A DNA stretch of 48,792 bases. Origin: [Clostridium] symbiosum (lineage in GTDB: Bacteria > Bacillota > Clostridia > Lachnospirales > Lachnospiraceae). A model generated the notes under the pieces. It worked only from the letters and a program-made list of their open reading frames with translations, searched no databases and was not told the DNA's origin. The translations under genes were made by a program, and so were the position numbers. Below are positions 8,782-16,969 of this stretch, one piece after another; position 1 is the stretch's first letter, and every line of letters starts with the position of its first letter. The DNA lies in NCBI GenBank assembly GCA_021769625.1, contig JAETSN010000030.1, forward strand, positions 1 through 48,792, in the 5' to 3' direction.

Positions 8782-9996
8782 ATGTATAAGATTAATGAAG
8801 ATTATCTGAAACTGCCGGGGAGCTATCTATTTGCCACGATCGGGAAAAAGACAAACGCTTATAAGGCGCAGCATCCGGAAAAGGATCTTGTGAGGATGGG
8901 CATCGGGGATGTGACACAGCCCCTTGCGCCGGTGATCATCGAGGCGCTGCATAAGGCGGTGGACGAGATGGGAAATGCGGAGACTTTCCACGGCTATGCG
9001 CCGGATCTGGGCTATGAATTTCTGAGAAACGCCATTGTGAAAAATGATTATCAGGCGAGGGGCTGTGATATTGCGGCGGATGAGATATTTGTTTCCGACG
9101 GCGCGAAGTGCGACTGCGGCAATATTCAGGAGATCTTCAGCCGGGACAATAAAATTGCGGTCTGTGATCCGGTATATCCGGTCTATGTGGACACCAATGT
9201 GATGGCGGGCAGGACGGGTACCTATGATGCGGCAAAAGAGACCTGGAGCGATGTGATCTATATGCCCTGTACGGCGGAAAACGGTTTTTCGCCGGAACTG
9301 CCGGAGAGGACGCCGGATCTGATCTATCTGTGCTATCCGAACAATCCCACTGGCAGCGCGATCACGAAAGAGGAGCTTCAGGTGTGGGTGGATTATGCGA
9401 ATAAAGTCGGGGCTGTCATTATTTATGACGCCGCCTATGAGGCTTATATTTCTGAAGAAAATGTACCGCACAGTATTTATGAGTGCGAGGGCGCGAGGAG
9501 CTGTGCGATCGAGATCCGTTCCTTCTCGAAGAACGCGGGCTTTACCGGCGTAAGGCTTGGCTTCACCGTGATTCCGAAGGATCTGGAAGCCGGGGGGACA
9601 AAACTGCATACGCTCTGGGCACGCCGCCACGGTACAAAGTATAACGGGGCGCCCTATATCATACAGAAGGCGGGAGAAGCTGTTTACTCGGAGGAGGGAA
9701 AGAAGCAGCTTGCCGGGCAGGTGGCTTACTATATGAACAATGCGAAGTATGTCAGAGAGGAATTGAAGGCGGCGGGCTATGAAGTCTACGGCGGTATGAA
9801 CGCGCCTTACATCTGGATGAAGACGACAGGTAATATGACGAGCTGGGAATTCTTTGACTACCTGCTGGAGAAAGCGAATGTGATCGGTACGCCTGGTTCA
9901 GGGTTCGGTCCCAGCGGGGAAGGGTATTTCAGGCTGACTGCGTTCGGGACTTATGAGAACGCGGTGGAGGCTGTCAGGAGGATCAAGGCGTTGTAA
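8782..9996 (+). CDS. dapL: LL-diaminopimelate aminotransferase
   Basis: It is a PLP enzyme that converts tetrahydrodipicolinate straight to LL-diaminopimelate with glutamate as donor, bypassing the acylated DapD/DapE steps. The product has 404 residues. The start at 8782 is preferred over the upstream ATG inside dapF because AGGAGG (8768-8773) is placed correctly. Signatures are the glycine-rich IGDVTQPL, the CYPNNPTGSA segment, YDAAYEAYI, and the PLP-lysine motif SFSKNAGFTG with RLGF next to it. The arrangement dapF-dapL is consistent with use of this pathway variant in clostridia. Confidence 0.95.
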   Translation: MYKINEDYLKLPGSYLFATIGKKTNAYKAQHPEKDLVRMGIGDVTQPLAPVIIEALHKAVDEMGNAETFHGYAPDLGYEFLRNAIVKNDYQARGCDIAADEIFVSDGAKCDCGNIQEIFSRDNKIAVCDPVYPVYVDTNVMAGRTGTYDAAKETWSDVIYMPCTAENGFSPELPERTPDLIYLCYPNNPTGSAITKEELQVWVDYANKVGAVIIYDAAYEAYISEENVPHSIYECEGARSCAIEIRSFSKNAGFTGVRLGFTVIPKDLEAGGTKLHTLWARRHGTKYNGAPYIIQKAGEAVYSEEGKKQLAGQVAYYMNNAKYVREELKAAGYEVYGGMNAPYIWMKTTGNMTSWEFFDYLLEKANVIGTPGSGFGPSGEGYFRLTAFGTYENAVEAVRRIKAL

Positions 9997-10028
9997 GAGC
10001 AACTGCGGTACTGGAATTGGAGGAGATT

Positions 10029-11771
10029 ATGAAAAATTGTTATCGGGATTTGAATGTGGGTGAGATCAGCGAGGCATGTATCGGGAGGACCGTCCGGGTT
10101 GCCGGGTGGGTGGAAAATATCAGGGATCACGGCGGGGTGTCTTTTATTGATCTGCGGGATATGTACGGCGTTTTGCAGGTGGTGCTGCGGGATACGGGGC
10201 TGCTTGCAGGGATCGTAAAAGAACAGGCGTTATCTATTGAGGGACCGATACAGAAGCGGGATGAGGAGACTTATAATCCGAAGATTCCCACCGGGACGAT
10301 CGAGTTGGAGGCCCACAGCATTGATATACTCGGAAAAGTTTATAAGCAGCTTCCGTTCGAGATCCAGACGTCCAAAGAGACAAGGGAGGATATCCGGCTG
10401 AAGTACCGGTACCTGGATCTGAGAAACAGCAAGGTGAAGGACAGTATTATTTTCCGTTCGCAGGTCATCGCTTTCCTGCGGGAAAAGATGACGGAGATGG
10501 GATTTTTGGAGATCCAGACGCCAATCCTTTCGGCTTCTTCGCCGGAGGGGGCGAGGGATTATATCGTGCCTTCCAGAAAATATAAGGGGAAATTTTATGC
10601 GCTGCCCCAGGCGCCCCAGCAGTACAAACAGCTTCTGATGGCGGCGGGGTTTGACAAATATTTTCAGATCGCGCCCTGTTTCAGGGACGAGGATGCCAGA
10701 GCGGACCGCTCGCCGGGGGAGTTTTATCAGCTTGACTTTGAGATGAGCTTTGCCACACAGGAGGATGTATTCCGGGTGGGCGAGGAGGTGCTGACAGCGA
10801 CATTTGAAAAGTTTGCGCCGGAAGGGTATGAAGTGACAAAAGTGCCGTATCCGGTCATCAGCTACCAGCAGGCGATGCTGGAGTTTGGAACGGATAAGCC
10901 GGATCTGCGCAATCCGCTGCGGATCATCGACCTGACGGAATTTTTCCAGTCCTGCAGCTTTAAACCGTTTATCGGCAGGACGGTTCGGGCTATCCGGGTG
11001 AAAGAGCCTATGTCGAAGGGATTCCATGAAAAGCTTTTGTCTTTTGCGACAGGGCTCGGCATGGGCGGCCTGGGCTATCTGGAGGTGGCGGAGGATTTCA
11101 GCTACAAAGGGCCTATTGATAAGTTTATCCCGGAGGAGAAGAAGCCGGAACTTAAAAAGATCGCTTCCCTGGAGGCGGGAGATACGATCTTCTTTATTGC
11201 GGATAAAGAGAAAAAGGCGGCATATTATGCGGGGCAGATCCGGAAGGAGTTGGGCGAGAAGCTGGATCTGTGTGAAAAGAATGCCTACAGGTTCTGCTAT
11301 GTCAACGATTTTCCGATGTTTGAGACGGACGAGGAGACAAAGCAGATCGGGTTTACCCACAATCCGTTTTCCATGCCGCAGGGCGGTTTAAAAGCGTTGC
11401 AGGAAGAGGATCCGCTCAAGGTGCTGGCCTATCAGTATGACATTGTGTGCAACGGCGTGGAGCTTTCCTCCGGGGCGGTCAGAAACCATGATATTCAGGT
11501 GATGGAGGAGGCGTTCCGGATCGCAGGGTATGATAAAGAGACGCTGGAGAAGAAGTTCGGCGCACTGTATCAGGCGTTCCAGTTCGGTGCGCCGCCTCAT
11601 GCGGGGATGGCGCCGGGCGTGGACAGGATGATCATGCTGCTTAGGAACGAGGAGAACATCAGGGAGGTCATCGCTTTCCCGATGAGCGGTTCGGCGCAGG
11701 ACCTGATGAACGGTGCGCCGGGGGATGTGACGGAGCAGCAGCTTAGGGAAGTGCATATTAAGATCAGGTGA
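10029..11771 (+). CDS. aspS: aspartyl-tRNA synthetase
   Basis: It is a class II synthetase that charges tRNA-Asp. The 580-residue product has the bacterial layout: N-terminal OB anticodon-binding domain (with VRVAGWVENIRDHGG), catalytic core with motif 2 (FRDEDARADRSPGEFYQLD), an inserted GAD-type domain (about 280-410), and motif 3 near the end (GMAPGVDRMIMLL). The ATG at 10029 fits GGAGG at 10019-10023 better than the in-frame TTG at 10017. Whether it also misacylates tRNA-Asn, which GatCAB could then correct, cannot be judged from the sequence here. Confidence 0.95.
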   Translation: MKNCYRDLNVGEISEACIGRTVRVAGWVENIRDHGGVSFIDLRDMYGVLQVVLRDTGLLAGIVKEQALSIEGPIQKRDEETYNPKIPTGTIELEAHSIDILGKVYKQLPFEIQTSKETREDIRLKYRYLDLRNSKVKDSIIFRSQVIAFLREKMTEMGFLEIQTPILSASSPEGARDYIVPSRKYKGKFYALPQAPQQYKQLLMAAGFDKYFQIAPCFRDEDARADRSPGEFYQLDFEMSFATQEDVFRVGEEVLTATFEKFAPEGYEVTKVPYPVISYQQAMLEFGTDKPDLRNPLRIIDLTEFFQSCSFKPFIGRTVRAIRVKEPMSKGFHEKLLSFATGLGMGGLGYLEVAEDFSYKGPIDKFIPEEKKPELKKIASLEAGDTIFFIADKEKKAAYYAGQIRKELGEKLDLCEKNAYRFCYVNDFPMFETDEETKQIGFTHNPFSMPQGGLKALQEEDPLKVLAYQYDIVCNGVELSSGAVRNHDIQVMEEAFRIAGYDKETLEKKFGALYQAFQFGAPPHAGMAPGVDRMIMLLRNEENIREVIAFPMSGSAQDLMNGAPGDVTEQQLREVHIKIR

Positions 11772-11838
11772 TTTATAAAATGTAAATGCGGATGTCACAA
11801 TTATGTAAATGTTGTAAGGTATTTTTGGAATAATGCAG

Positions 11839-11877
11839 TTGAGACTATGGGATAATTATGGTATGATTTATCCATAA
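11839..11877 (+). promoter_or_regulatory. promoter with overlapping palindrome for the toxin-antitoxin pair
   Basis: TTGAGA (11839-11844) and TATGAT (11862-11867) are 17 bases apart. The -10 box is flanked by inverted repeats TTATGG (11856-11861) and CCATAA (11872-11877). This is a good position for autorepression by the antitoxin encoded from 11892, as known for Phd/YefM systems. An AAAGGAGG ribosome site follows. Confidence 0.65.
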
Positions 11878-11891
11878 AAGGAGGAAGAAAA

Positions 11892-12152
11892 ATGCCACAG
11901 ATTATACCTATTAAGGATTTAAAAAATACGTCAGAGATTTCTGATATGTGTCATAAGGCAGATGAGCCTATTTATATTACTAAAAATGGATACGGGGATA
12001 TGGTGATCATGAGCATGGAAATATATGAAAGTACCATGAGGCAGTTTTCCATGTATCGAAATATTGAAGTATCTGAAAAACAGATTGAAAAGGGACAAGT
12101 AAAGGATGCCAGAACTGCTTTGGCGGGGATGAGGGCAAAATATGGCTTATAG
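11892..12152 (+). CDS. type II antitoxin, Phd/YefM family
   Basis: The 86-residue product has the Phd/YefM pattern: an N-terminal segment (IPIKDLKNTSEISDMC) that would form the DNA-binding fold, a central PIYITKNGYGDMVIMSMEIYE strand-helix signature, and a variable helical tail that normally wraps the toxin. The gene overlaps the following toxin gene by 11 bases, so the two are translationally coupled. The palindrome over its own promoter suggests autoregulation. Base composition is more AT-rich than the neighbouring housekeeping genes, which fits a mobile accessory pair inserted between aspS and gatC. Confidence 0.88.
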   Translation: MPQIIPIKDLKNTSEISDMCHKADEPIYITKNGYGDMVIMSMEIYESTMRQFSMYRNIEVSEKQIEKGQVKDARTALAGMRAKYGL

Positions 12153-12453
12153 ACTGGTTGTTACGGAACGGGCAGATGAACTGCTTGACGGTCTTGTGTA
12201 TCATTTACTATATCGGTTAAAAAGTGAGCAGGCCGCCCGCCATTTGTTGGATGGAATAGAAAAAGTGTATGAACGTCTGGAAGAAAACCCTTTGCAATTT
12301 CCACTTAGTCGAGATGAGTATTTAGCAGGTAAGGATTATCATGAAGCAATTGTGCCGCAGATGGATTATATTGTTATTTTTAGCTTGAAAGCGGATGTTG
12401 TAAATGTGGCTGGTGTGTTTCACCAGTTAGAGAACTATCGAAGAAAGATATAA
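12142..12453 (+). CDS. type II toxin, RelE/ParE superfamily
   Basis: The 103-residue product has the RelE/ParE fold pattern: YRLVVTERADELLDGLVYHL at the start, a helical pair, a central FPLSRDEYLAGKDYHEAIV strand region, and the final strand YIVIFSLKADVVNVAGVFH. Members either cut mRNA on the ribosome (RelE) or poison gyrase (ParE). The sequence alone does not decide which; the helix pair and lack of a clear RelE catalytic Arg/Lys/Tyr set lean towards ParE-like. It overlaps the antitoxin gene and ends 36 bases before gatC. Confidence 0.85.
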   Translation: MAYRLVVTERADELLDGLVYHLLYRLKSEQAARHLLDGIEKVYERLEENPLQFPLSRDEYLAGKDYHEAIVPQMDYIVIFSLKADVVNVAGVFHQLENYRRKI

Positions 12454-12489
12454 AAAAGAAGACAAGGGGCTGAAAGGGGAAACAGGAAA

Positions 12490-12783
12490 ATGGCAAATGT
12501 GATAGATGATGCGACGATCGAATATGTGGGGATTCTGGCGAAGCTGGAGCTTTCGGATGAGGAGAAGGAAGCGGCAAAGAAGGATATGGGACGGATGTTG
12601 GACTATATCGATCAGTTAAATGAGCTGGATACTTCGGGGGTGGAACCAATGTCCCATGTGCTGCCCGCGCGGAATGTGTTCCGGGAGGATGTGGTCACAA
12701 ACGGGGACGGCAGGGAGGAGACTTTGCTGAACGCGCCGGAGCGGAAGGATGATATGTTTGTGGTGCCGAAGACGTTTGAATAA
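12490..12783 (+). CDS. gatC: Asp/Glu-tRNA amidotransferase subunit C
   Basis: GatC is the small subunit that tethers GatA to GatB in the enzyme converting Glu-tRNA-Gln or Asp-tRNA-Asn to the amide form. The 97-residue product shows the helical N-terminus ([17 protein letters not shown]), the short [11 protein letters not shown] helix and the extended belt with VEPMSHVLP and NVFREDVV. gatC, gatA and gatB are usually adjacent. Here about 1 kb carrying three unrelated reading frames lies between gatC and gatA. The start follows a purine-rich site. Confidence 0.93.
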   Translation: MANVIDDATIEYVGILAKLELSDEEKEAAKKDMGRMLDYIDQLNELDTSGVEPMSHVLPARNVFREDVVTNGDGREETLLNAPERKDDMFVVPKTFE

Positions 12784-12895
12784 ACAATTGAAGTTATTGT
12801 TGGCATGGATGGCAATCCATGAAGAAGAGCTTCGGGCAAATTGGAAGCTATTGAGTGATGGAGATGGTTATTTTAAAATCGAACCATTGCGTTAG
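12782..12895 (+). pseudogene. truncated DUF4160 gene (C-terminal end only)
   Basis: Directly after the gatC stop an open frame encodes about 37 residues ending in TAG at 12893-12895. It includes AWMAIHEEELRANWKLL and then FKIEPLR. This matches the C-terminal end of the DUF4160 family as I know it (a W..HxEEL..NW helix and a final IEPL). The N-terminal half of the domain and a start codon are missing. The next gene is DUF2442, the usual partner of DUF4160. This is therefore a broken half of a two-gene module. Confidence 0.7.
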
Positions 12896-12912
12896 GCAAT
12901 TGGAGGGGGATT

Positions 12913-13155
12913 ATGTTGAGACCGACTGCAGTTCGTGCGGAAGCAATTTGTGCCTATCAGATATTAGTAGAATTTGATAATGGAGAAAAGAAATATTTTG
13001 ATGTTGAACCATATATAAAGGGGGAATGGTATGGTCAACTGAGGTTTTTTGAATATTTTAAACGTGTCACTACAGACGGATATACGGTTGTATGGCCTGA
13101 CGGGCAGGATATATGTCCGGATGAATTGTATGATTTTGGAAAGCTGGTGTTATAG
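12913..13155 (+). CDS. DUF2442 protein
   Basis: The 80-residue product matches the small DUF2442 fold: an N-terminal strand with LVEFDNGEKKYFDVEPY, a central linker, and the C-terminal VVWPDGQDICPDELYDFG motif. Such genes normally follow a DUF4160 gene and the pair is often listed with putative toxin-antitoxin modules; no biochemical role is firmly known to me. It has a strong GGAGGGGG site. The upstream DUF4160 partner is truncated here, so this gene may be an orphan. It is AT-rich compared with gatC and gatA. Confidence 0.8.
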   Translation: MLRPTAVRAEAICAYQILVEFDNGEKKYFDVEPYIKGEWYGQLRFFEYFKRVTTDGYTVVWPDGQDICPDELYDFGKLVL

Positions 13156-13191
13156 AACTGGCGGAAAGCAAAACGGACAGAGAGGAACAGC

Positions 13192-13698
13192 ATGGAGCAT
13201 ATTGAGATACGGGAAGTGATGCCCGGGGATGCGGAAGAATTGATCGCCTGTGTGAAAAGGATGGGCGGAGAGACGGACAATCTGACTTTCGGGGAGGAAG
13301 GGCTCCCTGTCACGATAGAACAGGAGCGTGCGTATCTGGAACAGATGCACTGTGGAGAAAGATCAGTCTTTTACGGTGCATGGAAAGACGGGAAGCTGGT
13401 GGGCAACGGCAGTTTAAACGGCCTGCCGCGCCGGATGAGCCATTATGCCGATATGGCTCTGGCGGTGGTGAAGGCGCAGTGGAATCAGGGAATCGGCGGT
13501 ATGCTTCTTGAGAAGCTGATCGAATACGCACATCAGGCAGGGATCGAGGTCATCAGGCTTGAGGTGCGGAGCGATAACGCGGGTGCGATCCATTTATATG
13601 AGAAGTATGGATTTCAGCGTGTGGGCAGGCTGCCGGCATATTTTAAAATGGGAACGGAGTATATTGATTTTGAGATCATGTGTCTCGATCTGAGATAG
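13192..13698 (+). CDS. GNAT-family N-acetyltransferase
   Basis: The 168-residue product has the GNAT fold. The acetyl-CoA loop appears at about 95-105 (KAQWNQGIGGMLLEKL, the Q/R-x-x-G-x-G/A pattern), preceded by the strand DMALAVV. The C-terminal half has IEVIRLEVRSDNAGAIHLYEK followed by YGFQRVGRLPAYFKMG, which is typical of the RimI/ribosomal and small-molecule acetyltransferases. The substrate cannot be told. It lies between DUF2442 and gatA on the same strand and is probably cotranscribed. Confidence 0.88.
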   Translation: MEHIEIREVMPGDAEELIACVKRMGGETDNLTFGEEGLPVTIEQERAYLEQMHCGERSVFYGAWKDGKLVGNGSLNGLPRRMSHYADMALAVVKAQWNQGIGGMLLEKLIEYAHQAGIEVIRLEVRSDNAGAIHLYEKYGFQRVGRLPAYFKMGTEYIDFEIMCLDLR

Positions 13699-13802
13699 AT
13701 TGCCGGGCGGCGAAATGGGAAGGCGGCAGCAGACGAGTGAGGCATGATATTGGCAGCAGACGGACGGATCATGAAAACTGAGACAGACAGGGAGAACGGA
13801 TC

Positions 13803-15254
13803 ATGAGTAGTATTCTGAACTGTACGGCGGTGGAACTTTCGGGAAAGATAAAAGCCGGCGAGTGTACCGCGGTGGAAGCGATGGAGGCGGTGTTTGAGCG
13901 CATCGGGGAAAAAGAGGAGGCGTATCACTGCTATATTACAGTGGATAGAGAGCGGGCGCTTAACAGGGCAAAGGAGGTACAAAAGAGGATCGAGGCGGGG
14001 GAGCTGACAGGCCCTTTGGCGGGGGTGCCTGTGGCGGTGAAGGACAACCTTTGTACAAAGGGTGTGCTGACAAGCTGTGCATCGAAGATCCTGGAGAATT
14101 TTGTGCCGGCTTATTCCGCGACGGCGGTGGAAAATCTGGAAAAGGCGGGGGCGGTGATGATCGGTAAGGCCAACATGGACGAGTTTGCCATGGGGTCCAC
14201 GACCGAGACTTCCTATTATGGCGTGACGAAAAACCCCGTGGACCCGGCGCATGTACCGGGAGGCTCTTCCGGCGGTTCGGCGGCGGCGGTGGCACTCTCG
14301 GAGTGTTTTATGGCGCTGGGGTCGGATACCGGCGGTTCCATCAGACAGCCCGCTTCCTACTGCGGGGTAGTGGGACTGAAGCCCACTTACGGCATGGTTT
14401 CCAGATACGGGCTGGTGGCATACGCCTCTTCGCTGGACCAGATCGGGCCGCTCACAAAGAATGTGGCGGATGCGGCATATCTGCTGGAAGCCATCGCATC
14501 CTACGACGAGAAGGATTCCACTTCCGTGCCGGATGCGGAGCGGGATTTCACAAATGCCCTGACGGAAGATGTGGCAGGGATGCGGATCGGCATTCCGCGG
14601 GACTATTTCGGGGCAGGGCTGGATCAGGAAGTAAAGGCGGCTGTGCTGGCGGCGGCCGAAGTGCTGAAAAGCGCCGGCGCGGTGGTGGAAGAGTTCGATC
14701 TGGGCATGGTGGAATACGCGATCCCCGCCTACTATACGATCGCGACGGCGGAGGCGAGTTCCAATCTGGAGCGGTTTGACGGGATCAAATACGGATACCG
14801 GACAAAGGACTTTGAGGGACTTCACAATATGTATAAGAAGACGCGCTCGGAAGGGTTCGGCGAGGAGGTAAAGCGCCGGATCATGCTGGGCAGTTTTGTG
14901 CTCAGTTCCGGTTATTATGATGCCTACTATCTGAAGGCGCTGCGCACAAAGGCGCTGATCAAAAGGGCTTTTGACGAGGCTTTCGCAAAATATGATCTGA
15001 TCCTGGGACCGGTGGCGCCTTCCACGGCGCCGAAACTGGGGGAGAGTTTGTCCGATCCTCTGAAGATGTATCTCGGGGACATTTATACGATCTCCGTGAA
15101 TCTGGCGGGGCTTCCGGGGATCTCCCTGCCCTGCGGGAAGGATGGGAGAGGACTGCCCATCGGGCTGCAGCTTATCGGGGACTGCTTTACGGAGAAGAAA
15201 CTGATCCGGGCGGCGTATACCTATGAAAAGAGAAAGGCGGGGGCGGATGCATGA
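13803..15254 (+). CDS. gatA: Asp/Glu-tRNA amidotransferase subunit A
   Basis: GatA is the glutaminase/amidase subunit that releases ammonia from glutamine for GatB. The 483-residue product has the amidase-signature Ser-cisSer-Lys triad: K80 (VAVKDNL), S155 in GGSSGGSAAAV and S179 in GSDTGGSIRQPAS. The later GLPGISLPCG segment is also conserved. A well-placed ATG follows GGAGAACGGATC. The 3' end overlaps gatB by four bases (ATGA), which indicates translational coupling of A and B. Confidence 0.96.
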   Translation: MSSILNCTAVELSGKIKAGECTAVEAMEAVFERIGEKEEAYHCYITVDRERALNRAKEVQKRIEAGELTGPLAGVPVAVKDNLCTKGVLTSCASKILENFVPAYSATAVENLEKAGAVMIGKANMDEFAMGSTTETSYYGVTKNPVDPAHVPGGSSGGSAAAVALSECFMALGSDTGGSIRQPASYCGVVGLKPTYGMVSRYGLVAYASSLDQIGPLTKNVADAAYLLEAIASYDEKDSTSVPDAERDFTNALTEDVAGMRIGIPRDYFGAGLDQEVKAAVLAAAEVLKSAGAVVEEFDLGMVEYAIPAYYTIATAEASSNLERFDGIKYGYRTKDFEGLHNMYKKTRSEGFGEEVKRRIMLGSFVLSSGYYDAYYLKALRTKALIKRAFDEAFAKYDLILGPVAPSTAPKLGESLSDPLKMYLGDIYTISVNLAGLPGISLPCGKDGRGLPIGLQLIGDCFTEKKLIRAAYTYEKRKAGADA

Positions 15255-16684
15255 GCAAACAATATGAAACCGTTATAGGACTGGAAGTGCATGTGGAGCT
15301 TGCCACAAAGACAAAGATATTCTGCGGCTGTTCCACCGCCTTCGGCGGAGCGCCCAACAGTCATACCTGTCCGGTCTGCACCGGTATGCCGGGTTCCCTT
15401 CCCGTGCTGAACAGGCAGGTGCTGGAATACGCGATCGCGGTGGGGCTTGCCACAAACTGCGAGATCACAAGGGATGCCAAGTTTGACCGGAAGAACTATT
15501 TTTATCCGGATAATCCGCAGAATTATCAGATTTCCCAGCTCTATCTGCCGATCTGCAGAAACGGGAAAGTGGAGATAGAGACGGAGAGTGGGAAGAAGTT
15601 TGTGGGCATCCACGAGATCCATATGGAGGAGGACGCCGGAAAGCTGATCCACGACGAGTGGGAGGACTGCTCTCTGGTGGATTATAACCGTTCCGGCGTG
15701 CCGCTGATCGAGATCGTCTCGGAACCGGATATGCGCAGTGCGGAGGAAGTGATCGCCTATCTGGAGATGCTGCGGATGCTGATCCAGTATCTGGGAGCTT
15801 CCGACTGTAAGCTGCAGGAGGGTTCCATGCGGGCGGATGTGAATCTGTCTGTCAGGGAAGCCGGAACAGAAAAGTTCGGGACGAGAACCGAGATGAAGAA
15901 TCTGAATTCTTTCCGGGCTATCATGCATGCCATTGAAAATGAGACGGAGCGGCAGATCGACCTTCTCGAGGAGGGGAAGGAAGTCGTGCAGGAGACCAGA
16001 AGATGGGATGACAATAGGGGGTATTCCTATGCGATGCGGAGCAAGGAGGACGCTCAGGATTACCGGTATTTTCCGGATCCTGACCTGATGCCGGTGCATG
16101 TGACGGATGACATGCTGGAAGAGATCAGGGCAAAGCAGCCGGAGTTTCGGACGGAGAAGATAGAACGCTACAAACGGGAATTTGATATTCCGGAATATGA
16201 TATCGGCATTATCACGGAGACGAAGCATATGGCGGATCTGTTCGAGGAGACGACGGCTCTCTGCGGACAGCCGAAGAAGGTTTCCAACTGGCTGATGGGG
16301 GAGACGCTCCGGCTGTTGAAGGAGAAAAATGCGGACCCGGAGGATATCCGGTTTTCGCCCGGACATCTGGCGGCGCTGATCTCCCTTGTGGACAGCAAGG
16401 CGATCACGGGACCTGTGGCGAAGGATGTCTTTGAGAAGATGTTTGAGGAGGATATTGACCCGGAGGCCTATGTGGAAGAGCATGGATTAAAGACTGTGAA
16501 CGATGAAGGGGCTCTTCGGGCGACGGTGGAGAAAGTGCTTGCGGAAAATCCGCAGTCGGTGGCGGATTACAAGGGCGGAAAACAGAAGGCCATCGGTTTC
16601 CTTGTGGGGCAGACGATGAAAGCCATGCAGGGGAAGGCGGATCCGGGGCTGGTGAACCGGATGTTGAAGGAATTGCTTGGGTAG
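15251..16684 (+). CDS. gatB: Asp/Glu-tRNA amidotransferase subunit B
   Basis: GatB binds the misacylated tRNA, phosphorylates the side chain and transfers ammonia. The 477-residue product has the GatB catalytic cradle (YETVIGLEVHVELATKTK, the zinc-type cysteines in FCGCS and HTCPVCTGMPGSLPVLN, and the DRKNYFYPDNPQNYQISQ segment) and the C-terminal helical and YqeY-like tail ending VNRMLKELLG. It overlaps gatA by four bases and is followed by a hairpin terminator at 16731-16780. A GlnRS is also encoded in this window, so GatCAB may serve mainly tRNA-Asn. Confidence 0.96.
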   Translation: MSKQYETVIGLEVHVELATKTKIFCGCSTAFGGAPNSHTCPVCTGMPGSLPVLNRQVLEYAIAVGLATNCEITRDAKFDRKNYFYPDNPQNYQISQLYLPICRNGKVEIETESGKKFVGIHEIHMEEDAGKLIHDEWEDCSLVDYNRSGVPLIEIVSEPDMRSAEEVIAYLEMLRMLIQYLGASDCKLQEGSMRADVNLSVREAGTEKFGTRTEMKNLNSFRAIMHAIENETERQIDLLEEGKEVVQETRRWDDNRGYSYAMRSKEDAQDYRYFPDPDLMPVHVTDDMLEEIRAKQPEFRTEKIERYKREFDIPEYDIGIITETKHMADLFEETTALCGQPKKVSNWLMGETLRLLKEKNADPEDIRFSPGHLAALISLVDSKAITGPVAKDVFEKMFEEDIDPEAYVEEHGLKTVNDEGALRATVEKVLAENPQSVADYKGGKQKAIGFLVGQTMKAMQGKADPGLVNRMLKELLG

Positions 16685-16730
16685 GAAGCAGCCATGTGTT
16701 CCCTGTCCGCGTTATAGGGTGAAATGGATA

Positions 16731-16780
16731 AAAGGCAGCGAGATTATTGGAAATTGTATCGATAATTTCACTGCCTTTTG
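16731..16780 (+). terminator. terminator after gatB
   Basis: Arms at 16731-16747 and 16762-16778 pair over 17 positions with one mismatch and one G-U pair, and the 3' side ends in TTTT. It marks the end of the gat operon. Confidence 0.7.
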
Positions 16781-16802
16781 AATTGAAATCCTCTCAAAAG
16801 GG

Positions 16803-16832
16803 TTGCAGATGTGTTTGTGGCCAGAGTATAAT
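16803..16832 (+). promoter_or_regulatory. promoter for the Gfo/Idh gene
   Basis: TTGCAG (16803-16808) and TATAAT (16827-16832) are 18 bases apart, just after the gatB terminator. The leader would be about 130 bases. I see no known riboswitch in it. Confidence 0.55.
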
Positions 16833-16969
16833 ATCGTCAGATATTGTACGATGCAGGGCAATGTGAGTGTGCACTGTGAGGCGCTCGTCATGTCCGGAAG
16901 GCTGAGTATAGTAAGAATATCATCGGAAAGACTGTTGTGTTACAAAATTCAGTAAGGAGGCTGCGGAAA

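Noticed and set aside
10230-11360. 376-codon minus-strand frame opposite aspS
   Set aside because: It is the antisense shadow of a clear aspartyl-tRNA synthetase and has no family features.
13614-16483. Long minus-strand open frames opposite gatA and gatB (about 400 residues each)
   Set aside because: They are shadows of well-recognised genes, have no ribosome sites, and encode low-complexity His/Arg/Leu-rich products.
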